Below, piece after piece: positions 1-8,567 of a stretch of 21,223 bases of DNA (position 1 is its first letter; every line of letters starts with the position of its first letter). This stretch comes from Deltaproteobacteria bacterium (GTDB lineage Bacteria; Desulfobacterota; Syntrophia; Syntrophales; UBA2210): positions 1-21,223 of the forward strand of contig JAFGPZ010000035.1 of assembly GCA_016935935.1 (NCBI GenBank), read 5' to 3'. The translations under genes were made by a program, and so were the position numbers. The notes under the pieces were generated by a model, which was not told where the DNA came from, did not search any database, and saw nothing but the letters and a program-made list of their open reading frames with translations.

Positions 1-1029
1 ATTGTAACCCTTGACGAGGTTCTTGAGAAGTCTGATTTTATTACCGTCCATACTCCCCTTACGAAAGAAACACGGGGGATCATCGACTCTAAGGCCATTG
101 CAAAGATGAAGGGCGGCGTTTTTCTCATCAATTGTGCCCGCGGCGGCATCATAAAGGAGAAAGACCTGCTGGAGGGACTCAAGTCAGGTAAAATTGGTGG
201 CGCGGCGCTTGATGTTTTTGAAGAGGAACCAACCAAGAATATGGAACTACTCGCTTTAGACAACGTTATATGTACTCCTCATCTGGGTGCATCGACAGAC
301 GAAGCTCAGAAGAACGTTGCCATAGCCGTGGCACATCAGATAGTTGACTATCTTACCTCGGGGGAAATCAAAAACGCTGTTAATTTCCCCTCTATCAGCG
401 CCGAAATGGCTGCACTGATAAACCCCTATCTTAATCTGGCGGAAAAGCTCGGTCAATTTCAATCCCAGATTGTTTCCGGTGGAATCAAGGAGGTTTCCGT
501 CGAATACGGAGGAGAGATCCTTGAGTATAACCTTGCACCTGTAACTATCTCTCTTCTTAAGGGGCTCCTGACGCCTATACTGGGAGAGAATGTAAATTAT
601 ATAAATGCTCCGATCATTGCAAAAGAACGTGGCATCAATGTCGTGGAATCTAAGCACAGTGAGATCAGCGATTACAAAAGCATGATTGCTGTTACTGTCA
701 AAACTGCCGAGCAAGAAAGCTATGCCGCGGGCACCATTTTTGGCCGGCAGGACGCTAGGATTGTGCGGATCAACAAGTTTGTACTTGACGTGATCCCCGA
801 AGGGAATATGCTGGTGCTGTATAACTATGACAAGCCGGGCGTTATCGGAAATATAGGATTAACCCTGGGTAACAGCAATATCAATATAGCAAGGCTTCAT
901 CTGAGTCGCGAACTCGTCGATGGAAAGGCTCTTGTCGTTCTAAGCACGGACAGCCTCGTATCCAAGGAAGTGTTGAAAAAACTGAAGGATTTGCAACACG
1001 TACTATCGGTTACCCTGGTCGAGATGTAG
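1..1029 (+). CDS. serA: D-3-phosphoglycerate dehydrogenase, 3' part (5' end outside window)
   Basis: The frame is open from base 1 and ends with TAG at 1029, giving the last 342 residues. SerA oxidises 3-phosphoglycerate with NAD+ in the first step of serine synthesis, in the cytoplasm. Family marks seen: the arginine motif NCARGG, the LDVFEEEP segment with the catalytic-pair glutamate, and the catalytic histidine in TPHLGAS. These are followed by the intervening ASB-type domain and a C-terminal ACT domain (about the last 75 residues, from VIPEGNMLVLYNYDKPG), which usually binds serine for feedback control. Long-form SerA is about 525-530 residues, so roughly 185 N-terminal residues lie upstream. 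purA follows after 65 bp on the same strand. Confidence 0.95.
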   Translation: MVTLDEVLEKSDFITVHTPLTKETRGIIDSKAIAKMKGGVFLINCARGGIIKEKDLLEGLKSGKIGGAALDVFEEEPTKNMELLALDNVICTPHLGASTDEAQKNVAIAVAHQIVDYLTSGEIKNAVNFPSISAEMAALINPYLNLAEKLGQFQSQIVSGGIKEVSVEYGGEILEYNLAPVTISLLKGLLTPILGENVNYINAPIIAKERGINVVESKHSEISDYKSMIAVTVKTAEQESYAAGTIFGRQDARIVRINKFVLDVIPEGNMLVLYNYDKPGVIGNIGLTLGNSNINIARLHLSRELVDGKALVVLSTDSLVSKEVLKKLKDLQHVLSVTLVEM

Positions 1030-1061
1030 AATTGTTCACTCTTAACACGTGCAGATAATGA

Positions 1062-2390
<1,329 letters not shown>

Positions 2391-2443
2391 AATTGGCAGT
2401 GAATTGGAAACAGAAAATTATAAAATTGCGGGAGGTGGTTTGA

Positions 2444-2833
2444 GTTAGAGAAGAAGAAGCAAGGACAAGAGTTATACAATTAACAAATGCAGCTCTGGAA
2501 AGGAAGGCAAAAGATCTTACCATACTGAGTGTAAAGGAGCTTTCATCCTTTACCGATTATTTTATTATTTGTAGCGGTACCTCAGATCGTCAGGTGAGAG
2601 CCATTGCCGATTGCATTGAGACGGGAATGAAAAAACTGGGAGTGCTGCCACTGGGCATAGAGGGAAAGCAAGCAGGCGGGTGGATTTTAATTGATTACAG
2701 TGACGTCGTCGTCCATATATTCCACCAACCGGTCAGGGAATTTTATGATATAGAACGCCTTTGGTCGAATGCTCCCATCATGAAAGTTGAGGAAAGTGTT
2801 CAAAGTATTACTTCCCTGAACGATGATATTTAA
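2444..2833 (+). CDS. rsfS: Ribosomal silencing factor RsfS; start codon unresolved
   Basis: RsfS binds ribosomal protein uL14 and blocks joining of the ribosomal subunits when nutrients are scarce. The reading frame shows the family core: LSSFTDYFIICSGTSDRQV, then LPLGIEGK, GGWILIDYSDVVVHIF and REFYDIERLW. The body is therefore intact. The 5' end is odd. The frame is open only from 2444, just after an in-frame TGA at 2441-2443, and has no ATG, GTG or TTG until a GTG at 2594 that falls inside the conserved domain. GGAGG at 2431-2435 and a TTG at 2440 (frame +1 relative to the gene) suggest a real start near 2440 with one extra base around 2446. CTG at 2495 would remove the first helix. The coordinates given are the maximal open frame. 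The 3' end overlaps comF by 11 bp. Confidence 0.85.
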   Translation, partial: VREEEARTRVIQLTNAALERKAKDLTILSVKELSSFTDYFIICSGTSDRQVRAIADCIETGMKKLGVLPLGIEGKQAGGWILIDYSDVVVHIFHQPVREFYDIERLWSNAPIMKVEESVQSITSLNDDI

Positions 2834-3551
2834 GACAACGACAGCAGTCAGCGGACTTGCTGACATTTTGTTTCCACCGAGATGTTTCCTTTGTGGTTCC
2901 ATGGAAAGGACGGGTCGGTTCATCTTCTGTCCCGAATGCGTGTCCCTGATCAATTTTGTGGGGGTACCCTTATGTACGTCCTGCGGGGTTCCCTTTGCAG
3001 GTGCGTATGGTACTAATCATCTCTGTGAAGACTGCATTTCATCGAGACCGCCCTTTACCGTTGCCCGGTCTCTTGGGATGTATGAGAAGACACTGCTTGA
3101 TGCCATCCATCTCTTTAAATACAATAGCAATATCGGTATTGGAGAAAAACTGGGGGAGATGATGGCCCAGTATAAATATGATTCTCTCAATATTGGTGAT
3201 TATTCACTGGTCATTCCCGTTCCTCTTCATCCCATTAGACTGAGAAAGCGCGGATTTAACCAGGCACTGATATTGGCGCGACATATTGCCAAGCGGTTTT
3301 TATTACCCCTTGATTTTACTGTTCTGACAAGAGGTGTTGACACGAAGCCACAGGTTGGCCTTGGGAAATCGGAACGGTACAAGAACATCAAAGGGGTTTT
3401 TAATGTAATGGACAGTGCAAGGGTGAGAGACCAGAAGGTGCTTCTCGTGGATGATGTATATACGACAGGCAGCACAGTGAGGGAATGTACCCGCGCGCTG
3501 CTTAGAGGAAGTGCGAAAGAGGTTGCCGTTCTTACACTTGCAAGGGCATAA
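2823..3551 (+). CDS. comF: ComF family phosphoribosyltransferase-like protein
   Basis: This 242-residue protein has an N-terminal zinc-ribbon-like region with cysteine pairs (CFLCGS, CPEC, CTSCG, CEDC) and a C-terminal type I phosphoribosyltransferase fold. The PRPP-binding loop VLLVDDVYTTGSTV lies near residue 200, and the segment VIPVPLHPIRLRKRGFNQ is typical of the family. ComF proteins are tied to DNA uptake in competent bacteria, but homologues are widespread in bacteria not known to be competent, and the enzymatic substrate is uncertain. The start ATG lies inside the end of rsfS (11-bp overlap), pointing to translational coupling. The rfaE2 start follows the stop by 7 bp. Confidence 0.92.
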   Translation: MIFKTTTAVSGLADILFPPRCFLCGSMERTGRFIFCPECVSLINFVGVPLCTSCGVPFAGAYGTNHLCEDCISSRPPFTVARSLGMYEKTLLDAIHLFKYNSNIGIGEKLGEMMAQYKYDSLNIGDYSLVIPVPLHPIRLRKRGFNQALILARHIAKRFLLPLDFTVLTRGVDTKPQVGLGKSERYKNIKGVFNVMDSARVRDQKVLLVDDVYTTGSTVRECTRALLRGSAKEVAVLTLARA

Positions 3552-3558
3552 TAGTGGC

Positions 3559-4050
3559 ATGACGAAAGAACGAATAGTATCAAAAGAAAGACTGAAAGAG
3601 GAACTGGACAGACTTAAGCGGAAAGGCAGCAGGATCGTCTTTACAAATGGATGCTTCGACATTCTGCATGCAGGTCATGTGCAGTATCTGAATGAGGCCA
3701 GAAGGTTTGGCGATCTGCTGGTTGTCGGTTTGAATAGTGACCGGTCCGTTCGCTTAATTAAGGGCGATGCCAGGCCTGTTGTGGCGCAAAATGACAGGGC
3801 TTATATACTGGTATCCCTCAAGGCGGTTGACTATGTTACGATTTTTGATGAAGACACACCGCTGGACTTAATAGAATATCTTGAGCCTCATGTGATTGTC
3901 AAAGGTGGAGATTGGAAGGAAGACATGGTTGTGGGTGGAGAATCGGTTGTAAAACGTGGAGGAATCGTAAAAATTATACCCCTGATGGAAGGGAGATCAA
4001 CGACAAATCTGATAGAAAAGTTATTGACGGCATACAAAAATTATTGCTGA
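3559..4050 (+). CDS. rfaE2: D-glycero-beta-D-manno-heptose 1-phosphate adenylyltransferase
   Basis: This 163-residue nucleotidyltransferase transfers AMP from ATP to heptose 1-phosphate, giving ADP-heptose for the inner core of lipopolysaccharide. It corresponds to domain II of HldE as a stand-alone protein. The cytidylyltransferase-type HxGH motif is in GCFDILHAGHVQYL, with VGLNSDRSVRLIKG after it and the C-terminal GRSTTNLI motif. The same frame is open to an ATG at 3511, but that start would overlap comF by 41 bp and add residues not expected in the family. ATG 3559, 7 bp after the comF stop, places the conserved N-terminus correctly. Its presence indicates a Gram-negative outer membrane with heptose-containing LPS. 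Confidence 0.93.
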   Translation: MTKERIVSKERLKEELDRLKRKGSRIVFTNGCFDILHAGHVQYLNEARRFGDLLVVGLNSDRSVRLIKGDARPVVAQNDRAYILVSLKAVDYVTIFDEDTPLDLIEYLEPHVIVKGGDWKEDMVVGGESVVKRGGIVKIIPLMEGRSTTNLIEKLLTAYKNYC

Positions 4051-4056
4051 ATTATC

Positions 4057-4085
4057 TTTACAAATGTGAAATTATTTTGTATACA
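4057..4085 (+). promoter_or_regulatory. Sigma-70 type promoter for the dksA-like gene
   Basis: TTTACA (4057-4062) and TATACA (4080-4085) are separated by exactly 17 bp; each box differs from consensus at one position. The predicted transcription start is near 4092. This falls after the ATG at 4088, so it supports the internal start at 4127 for the downstream gene. Confidence 0.6.
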
Positions 4086-4109
4086 ACATGGCTCAGTACA
4101 CTGTTGTAT
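4081..4109 (+). promoter_or_regulatory. Inverted repeat overlapping the -10 box of the dksA-like gene
   Basis: ATACAAC (4081-4087) and GTTGTAT (4103-4109) are perfect 7-bp inverted repeats with a 15-bp spacer. One arm lies in the -10 box and the other about 15 bp past the predicted start of transcription. The position suits a repressor operator. The binding protein is unknown. Confidence 0.3.
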
Positions 4110-4126
4110 GGGGGAGTTATTGGGCA

Positions 4127-4489
4127 ATGAAGCAAGAGCAGCTTGACCACTATAAAAGCTTGTTAAAGAAGAAAATAGATGAACTGTTGAGTGAAGCAGG
4201 TAAGACCGTTTCAGGTATGACAGGAGGAAACGAAAACTTTCCCGATTTGAGTGACAGAGCCTCTCGTGAGTCTGACAGGAATTTTGAGTTGCGTATAAGG
4301 GATAGAGAGCGCAAGCTAATAAAAAAAATGAATGAAGCCCTGCTTCGGATTGATGAAGGAACATTCGGGATATGTGAAGTGTGTGGCGAAGAGATTTCTG
4401 AAAAGCGTTTGATGGCTCGGCCCGTCACGACGCTCTGTATCAATTGTAAAAAGAATCAAGAAGCGATTGAAAAACAGAGAGGAGAATAG
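4127..4489 (+). CDS. DksA/TraR family zinc-finger transcription regulator
   Basis: This 120-residue protein begins MKQEQLDHYKSLLKKK, the usual opening of this family. It has a helical hairpin (residues 1 to about 75) and a C-terminal four-cysteine zinc finger (CEVCGEE ... CINCKK). DksA-type proteins enter the RNA polymerase secondary channel and, often with ppGpp, tune rRNA and biosynthetic promoters. The open frame extends to an ATG at 4088, but a good promoter at 4057-4085 would start transcription after that codon. GGGGAG at 4111-4116 is spaced 10 bp from ATG 4127, so I chose the latter. Whether it is the functional DksA or one of several paralogues cannot be told from this window. Confidence 0.9.
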   Translation: MKQEQLDHYKSLLKKKIDELLSEAGKTVSGMTGGNENFPDLSDRASRESDRNFELRIRDRERKLIKKMNEALLRIDEGTFGICEVCGEEISEKRLMARPVTTLCINCKKNQEAIEKQRGE

Positions 4490-4869
4490 CTTTTTACGTA
4501 GGATGGTTTTCAATTCTGCAGCAGATCAGTCAGAATAACCTTCCGTACATGCTGTGTCGGCTCAGAGTCGTGGCAGTAACACCGCATGGATGGTGATCGC
4601 CGTCTCTGAACCTTTATTAACTTTCAATTGTAATAATACCTCATCACAAGAAACACTCCCGTGTTGGCGTCTGGTCGCATTACCATTCGACAGGAGGCGC
4701 GATACATTCTCCTATGATACAAAGTGAATACATAAGTAATGGGGCGATGTGTATATGTCGAAACGATCCTCGGACTATATGACAGGCCGCCCCTCACTGA
4801 TAACCGTTGAGATAATGAGGGATTTTCCAAATAATATAAAAACATGAAGGAGTAGAAGAAGGCGGTAAG
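4490..4869. other. 380-bp intergenic region upstream of the S1-domain gene
   Basis: I find no convincing gene or tRNA here. GGGGCG (4741-4746) and CGCCCC (4788-4793) could pair around a 41-nt interior that contains a further imperfect stem (around 4751-4759 with 4771-4780), so a structured leader is possible. A weak promoter-like pair, TTGAGA (4807-4812) and TAATAT (4832-4837) with a long 19-bp spacer, sits just before the S1-domain gene; if that is the true promoter, the hairpin lies upstream of the transcript. Confidence 0.3.
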
Positions 4870-6075
4870 ATGGATTATAGCAAAGTCGATGATGGCACAG
4901 GGGCTGGAGAGAAAAGTTTTGGTGAACTGCTGGAACAGAGTTTGGTGGAAACCCAGAGACTAAACCCGGGTCAAAAGGTGAGTGCTGAAATTGTTAAGAT
5001 TACAGATGACTGGATATTCATAGACCTCGCTGGCAAGAGCGAAGGGGCCCTGGCCAGGTCGGAGATGGTTAATGAAGAGGGTGAACTGATCGTTGATGAG
5101 GGAGATACGATAGAGGCCTATTTCCTGTCTTCACGTAATCATGAACTTATGTTTACGACCAGGATAGAAAGCAGAGATGCAGGTCTTTCACACCTTGACG
5201 AAGCATGGAGAAACGGCATCCCAGTGGAGGGAATTGTTGAGAAGGAAATCAAGGGCGGTTATGAGGTGAAGATAGCAGGGAACCTGCGAGGCTTTTGCCC
5301 TCACTCGCAAATGGGAATCAGGCGCCGGGATGATGATAATGAGTATATCGGAAAACATCTCACATTTAAAATAACCGAATATGCCGACAAGGGGAGGAAC
5401 ATTGTTCTGTCACACAGGGCGATACGTGAAGATGAGTTGCGAAAGAAAAGGGAGTTTCTGAGAGAAACTCTTCATGAGGGAATGAAGGTAAAAGGGGTTG
5501 TAACTTCTATTCAAAAGTTCGGGGCCTTTCTGGATATCGATGGCGCTCAGGGACTTATTCCCATCTCTGAAATATCTTGGGATCAGGTGGATGACATAAA
5601 GGAAATACTCACCAATGGACAGGAGGTAGAGGCTGTCATTATAAGACTTGACTGGGACAATGATCGAATAACCTTCAGTATCAGGCAAACACTGCCAAAT
5701 CCATGGGACAATGTTGATGAAAAATATTCCGTAGGATCTCGTTACAAAGGTAGGGTTTCACGTCTGATGAAATTTGGAGCCTTTGTTACCCTCGAAGGGG
5801 GCATAGATGGTCTCATTCATATATCCCGCCTGGGAGAGGGTAAGCATATAAATCATCCCGGTGAAGTGTTGGAAAAAGGGCAGGACATAGAAGTTCAGAT
5901 CGAAAAAATCGATAAGGTGCAACAACGAATTTCACTGCTCACGACCGATTATGCGGAAGCAAAAAAGATAGAAAATCAGGATGATTACCACAGCTATCTG
6001 GGAAAACCGAGCTCATCAATGGGGACCCTGGGTGATCTCCTCAAAAGCAGAGCCGTGGTCAAAAAGATAAAATAA
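4870..6075 (+). CDS. Four-S1-domain RNA-binding protein (ribosomal protein S1-like)
   Basis: This 401-residue protein has four predicted S1/OB-fold domains at about residues 34-98, 116-183, 203-271 and 288-358. Domains 3 and 4 carry the classic pattern (KFGAFLDIDG...GLIPISE and KFGAFVTLEGG...GLIHIS). Domains 1 and 2 are more divergent, like the ribosome-binding domains of S1. Enterobacterial S1 has six domains, so this is a shorter S1-like protein. It probably binds mRNA on the ribosome or in RNA turnover (inference). AAGGCGG just before the ATG supports the start. A long untranslated stretch precedes it, and lipA converges on its end with 59 bp between. Confidence 0.88.
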   Translation: MDYSKVDDGTGAGEKSFGELLEQSLVETQRLNPGQKVSAEIVKITDDWIFIDLAGKSEGALARSEMVNEEGELIVDEGDTIEAYFLSSRNHELMFTTRIESRDAGLSHLDEAWRNGIPVEGIVEKEIKGGYEVKIAGNLRGFCPHSQMGIRRRDDDNEYIGKHLTFKITEYADKGRNIVLSHRAIREDELRKKREFLRETLHEGMKVKGVVTSIQKFGAFLDIDGAQGLIPISEISWDQVDDIKEILTNGQEVEAVIIRLDWDNDRITFSIRQTLPNPWDNVDEKYSVGSRYKGRVSRLMKFGAFVTLEGGIDGLIHISRLGEGKHINHPGEVLEKGQDIEVQIEKIDKVQQRISLLTTDYAEAKKIENQDDYHSYLGKPSSSMGTLGDLLKSRAVVKKIK

Positions 6076-6134
6076 CAGGAGCCTTTCAGAAGATTTCGAT
6101 CGAAACCGCTATGGCTGCAGACAGATAATCTGAT

Positions 6135-7010
6135 TCAGGACCGATCACCATTCCTGACAGAGCAAAAGAGGTCTGCAGCGCGGTATGAGCTCCTTACCAG
6201 GGGAGCGCTGGCCACACCAAGGAAGCCGCGGTCCAAGGCTTCCTTTTTATATTCATCAAACTCATTTGGCGGAATATAGCGAATGACGGGATGGTGCCCA
6301 TGCGAAGGTGACAGGTACTGCCCCAGCGTTAAAAGCTGACATCCCGCATTTCTCAGATCATCCATAGTGGAAAGGATTTCATGCTTTTCCTCTCCCAGCC
6401 CCAGCATCATCCCCGATTTTGTAATGATTGCCGTTTGGATTGATGAAACCCTGGTTAACAGACGCATCGAACGTTTATAATCTGCCTGTGGCCGAACGGA
6501 GGGGTAAAGGCGCGGTACCGTTTCGATATTATGATTAATAACTGCAGGCTTCGTCTGTAGTATCATATCAAGGGCATCCCAGTTACCATTCAGGTCGGAA
6601 ATCAGCAGTTCAATGTCAGTATCCGGGGACAGTTTTCGGATCTCCCGCATCGTCTTGATTATATGAGATGCGCCTCCATCAGTGAGATCATCCCTCGTTA
6701 CCATCGTTAAAACGCTGTATGATAAACCCATATGGTCTATCGCGTGAGCAATGCGGGCCGGCTCTTTTATGTCGGGTTTCTGAACAGATGATTTATCAAC
6801 GGCGCAAAAGGTGCAGCGGCGGGTGCAGCTTGGCCCAAGCAGTAAGAATGTTGCCTGTCCTCTTGCAAAACACTGCATCTGGTTGGGGCATTTTGCCTCT
6901 GCACAGACGGTGTGCAAGGATTTATTATTGATAACCGATATTACCTTGTTGGATGGTGACGACGGTACCTTTATCCGCAGCCATGTCGGCTTTGGTTCCT
7001 GTTGTGACAT
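6135..7010 (-). CDS. lipA: Lipoyl synthase
   Basis: This 291-residue radical SAM enzyme inserts two sulfur atoms into protein-bound octanoyl groups to make lipoate for 2-oxoacid dehydrogenases and the glycine cleavage system. The auxiliary [4Fe-4S] cluster cysteines are C36, C41 and C47 (CAEAKCPNQMQC). The radical SAM cysteines are C62, C66 and C69 (CTRRCTFC). The segment LTMVTRDDLTDGGASHI and the C-terminal RSSY serine motif complete the signature. A TTG at 7025 is in frame upstream, but ATG 7010 follows AAGGTAAG at ribosome-binding distance, so I use it. The gene is divergent from the selenoprotein gene. No lipB is visible in the window. Confidence 0.96.
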   Translation of the reverse strand: MSQQEPKPTWLRIKVPSSPSNKVISVINNKSLHTVCAEAKCPNQMQCFARGQATFLLLGPSCTRRCTFCAVDKSSVQKPDIKEPARIAHAIDHMGLSYSVLTMVTRDDLTDGGASHIIKTMREIRKLSPDTDIELLISDLNGNWDALDMILQTKPAVINHNIETVPRLYPSVRPQADYKRSMRLLTRVSSIQTAIITKSGMMLGLGEEKHEILSTMDDLRNAGCQLLTLGQYLSPSHGHHPVIRYIPPNEFDEYKKEALDRGFLGVASAPLVRSSYRAADLFCSVRNGDRS

Positions 7011-7061
7011 AGGACTTACCTTCAATCGGTTGGAATGTTAAAATGTTGGAACAATAATGCA

Positions 7062-7145
7062 CTAACGTAACAAGGGAAGGATATTCTCTGAAAGATTATT
7101 GGTCAAGAACTTTTTAACTTTTAAGGTACCCGATGGAATCTGATG
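7062..7145 (-). other. Possible degraded gene tail (ILPLL motif) between lipA and the selenoprotein gene
   Basis: Read on the minus strand, this stretch encodes GTLKVKK ... ILPLLR before TAG (7064-7062). The end resembles the end of the open frame at 10277-10513, and both share the 15-bp sequence at 7068-7082 and 10280-10294 in the same reading frame. It may be a decayed 3' gene end, or the likeness may be chance. It has no start of its own. Confidence 0.15.
7078..7106 (-). promoter_or_regulatory. Possible sigma-70 promoter for lipA
   Basis: On the minus strand TTGACC (7106-7101) and TATCCT (7083-7078) are 17 bp apart, about 70 bp upstream of the lipA start. The -35 box has 5 of 6 and the -10 box 4 of 6 consensus bases. 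Confidence 0.4.
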
Positions 7146-7146
7146 C

Positions 7147-7175
7147 TTTACAATGACTGAGGTATGGCTTATAGT
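7147..7175 (+). promoter_or_regulatory. Sigma-70 type promoter for the selenoprotein gene
   Basis: TTTACA (7147-7152) and TATAGT (7170-7175) are spaced by exactly 17 bp, each one base from consensus. The predicted transcription start near 7182 leaves a leader of about 25 nt containing the GGGAGG ribosome-binding site at 7196-7201. Confidence 0.6.
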
Positions 7176-7206
7176 ACAACAGGATGTCAAAGACGGGAGG
7201 TGAGTC

Positions 7207-8544
7207 ATGGGCAGGAATCTCATCATTGTTGGAGGAGGCACCGCAGGGCCATCGACGGCGGCTGAGGCGAAAAGGAGAGATCCCTCATTAGATGTAACCA
7301 TTCTGGAGCGGGGTAATTTTGTATCCTTTGCCTCCTGACCGACACCCTATTACATCGGTGATGTAATAAGGGACGAAAGCAGGCTGGTGGCACGGACACC
7401 GGAAAAGTTTGAAGAGACGGGGATTCACGTCAGATTGCACACCATGGTGGAAGGGATTGATACGAAAAAGGGCGAGGTTTGCCTGAAGGATGGAGAAAAA
7501 CTTCCCTACGACACACTGGTCATTGGAACGGGTGCACTTGCCGTCATGCCCACCGTTAGCGGTATCGACGAAGAGGGTGTTTTTGTTCTGAGAAATCTCA
7601 GGGACGCACTCGATATCAAGGCTTATATAAGGGAGCGTGGGTGTAAAAAGGCCATTATTGTGGGCGCCGGTTTTATCGCGATGGAAATGAGTGAGGCCCT
7701 GTCCACAATCGGTATGGAGACTCAGATTGTCTATAGGGGCAAGCTCCCCGCAGGCAGATGGGACGGGGAATTCGGTACCATCGTCCTTGATGAGCTTAAA
7801 AAACATCGGGTGTCCTTTATGCCGGAAAGGCAGCTTCAGGTCATTGAGAGTGGCAATAAAGGCCGCCTTCGTTTATTCACCAATGACGGGACCTTCGACG
7901 GAGACATTATCATTTTGGCCTTGGGTATAAAACCCGATACGCGGCTGGCTGAGCAGGCGGGATGTGCTCTGGGTGATACGGGTGCCATTGGTGTCGACCA
8001 CTATCAGAAGACTTCTCAAGAGGTCATATATGCAGTGGGGGATTGCTGTGAGGCTTATCATAGGATTGCCAGAAAGTGGGTCCACGTCCCCTTGGGAGAT
8101 GTTGCCAACAAACAGGGGCGCATTGCCGGGCGAAATATAGGGGGCCTTACTGCCAGATTCGATGGAATCGTTGGCGCCCAGTCATTCAAGGTCTTCGATC
8201 TGGAGCTGGGTGCCACGGGACTCGACGAAGGGGATGCCCGCAGGGCGGGATTTAATCCGGGCAGTGTAATTGTATGGGGGTCTCCGGTTGCTGGTTCGCT
8301 GAATATGAACAAGGAAAAACTGGGAATGAAGATAATCGCCGATAAACATACCGGCAAGCTTTTGGGCGCTCAGGCGATTGGAAATTCGGGCGCCGTTGGG
8401 AGAATTAATGTGCTCTCCGCCTGTCTCTGGGCTGGAATGGATCTCGATAATGTGGCCTTTATGGATCTCGCCTATGCGCCTCCCTTCGGTGGAGCATGGG
8501 ATCTCATCCATGTAGGAGCACAGGTGTTACAGAAAAAATTGTAG
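7207..8544 (+). CDS. Selenocysteine-containing NADH oxidase / CoA-disulfide reductase family flavoprotein
   Basis: Reading TGA at 7336-7338 as selenocysteine gives a 445-residue protein, the normal length of this family. The FAD-binding Rossmann motif IIVGGGTAG is at residues 5-13. The redox residue is Sec44 in SFAS-Sec-PTPYYIG, where relatives have the active cysteine of SFANCGLPYYIGG. The NAD(P)H-binding motif IIVGAGFIAMEMSE is near residue 150. The second FAD motif YAVGDC and the C-terminal dimerisation domain ending LAYAPPFGGAWD follow. Homologues reduce O2, CoA disulfide, or per- and polysulfides with NAD(P)H through a cysteine sulfenate or mixed disulfide; the substrate here is unknown. 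ATG 7207 has GGGAGG upstream. A SECIS-like hairpin follows the TGA. A gene finder treating TGA as stop would begin at GTG 7387 and lose the active site and FAD motif. The zinc-ribbon gene follows 23 bp downstream. Confidence 0.88.
7336..7372 (+). promoter_or_regulatory. In-frame UGA and bacterial SECIS-like hairpin
   Basis: Just after the UGA, CCCTATTACATC (7345-7356) pairs with GATGTAATAAGGG (7360-7372) over 12 bp with a single bulged A, closing a GGT apical loop (7357-7359). Bacterial SECIS elements lie inside the coding region right after UGA and carry a G-G/U-containing apical loop about 16-37 nt from it; here 18 nt separate the UGA from the loop. SelB would bind this hairpin to deliver selenocysteyl-tRNA. 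Confidence 0.85.
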
Positions 8545-8567
8545 GGAAATTTTTGTCAGGGGGTAGG

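Noticed and set aside
2435..2443. GTG-GTT-TGA before rsfS read as a selenocysteine start region
   Set aside because: The GTG overlaps the ribosome-binding site, no SECIS hairpin follows, and RsfS has no cysteine there.
3511..3558. Longer start for rfaE2 at ATG 3511
   Set aside because: It would overlap comF by 41 bp, and the added residues do not fit the family.
4571..4586. TGGCAGTAACACCGCA as a sigma-54 promoter for the S1-domain gene
   Set aside because: The GG/GC spacing is right, but four of the fixed consensus bases differ and it is about 300 bp from the next gene.
6094..6105. 12-bp palindrome TTTCGATCGAAA between the S1-domain gene and lipA
   Set aside because: Palindromes of this size are expected several times by chance in 21 kb, there is no loop for a terminator, and no T-run follows.
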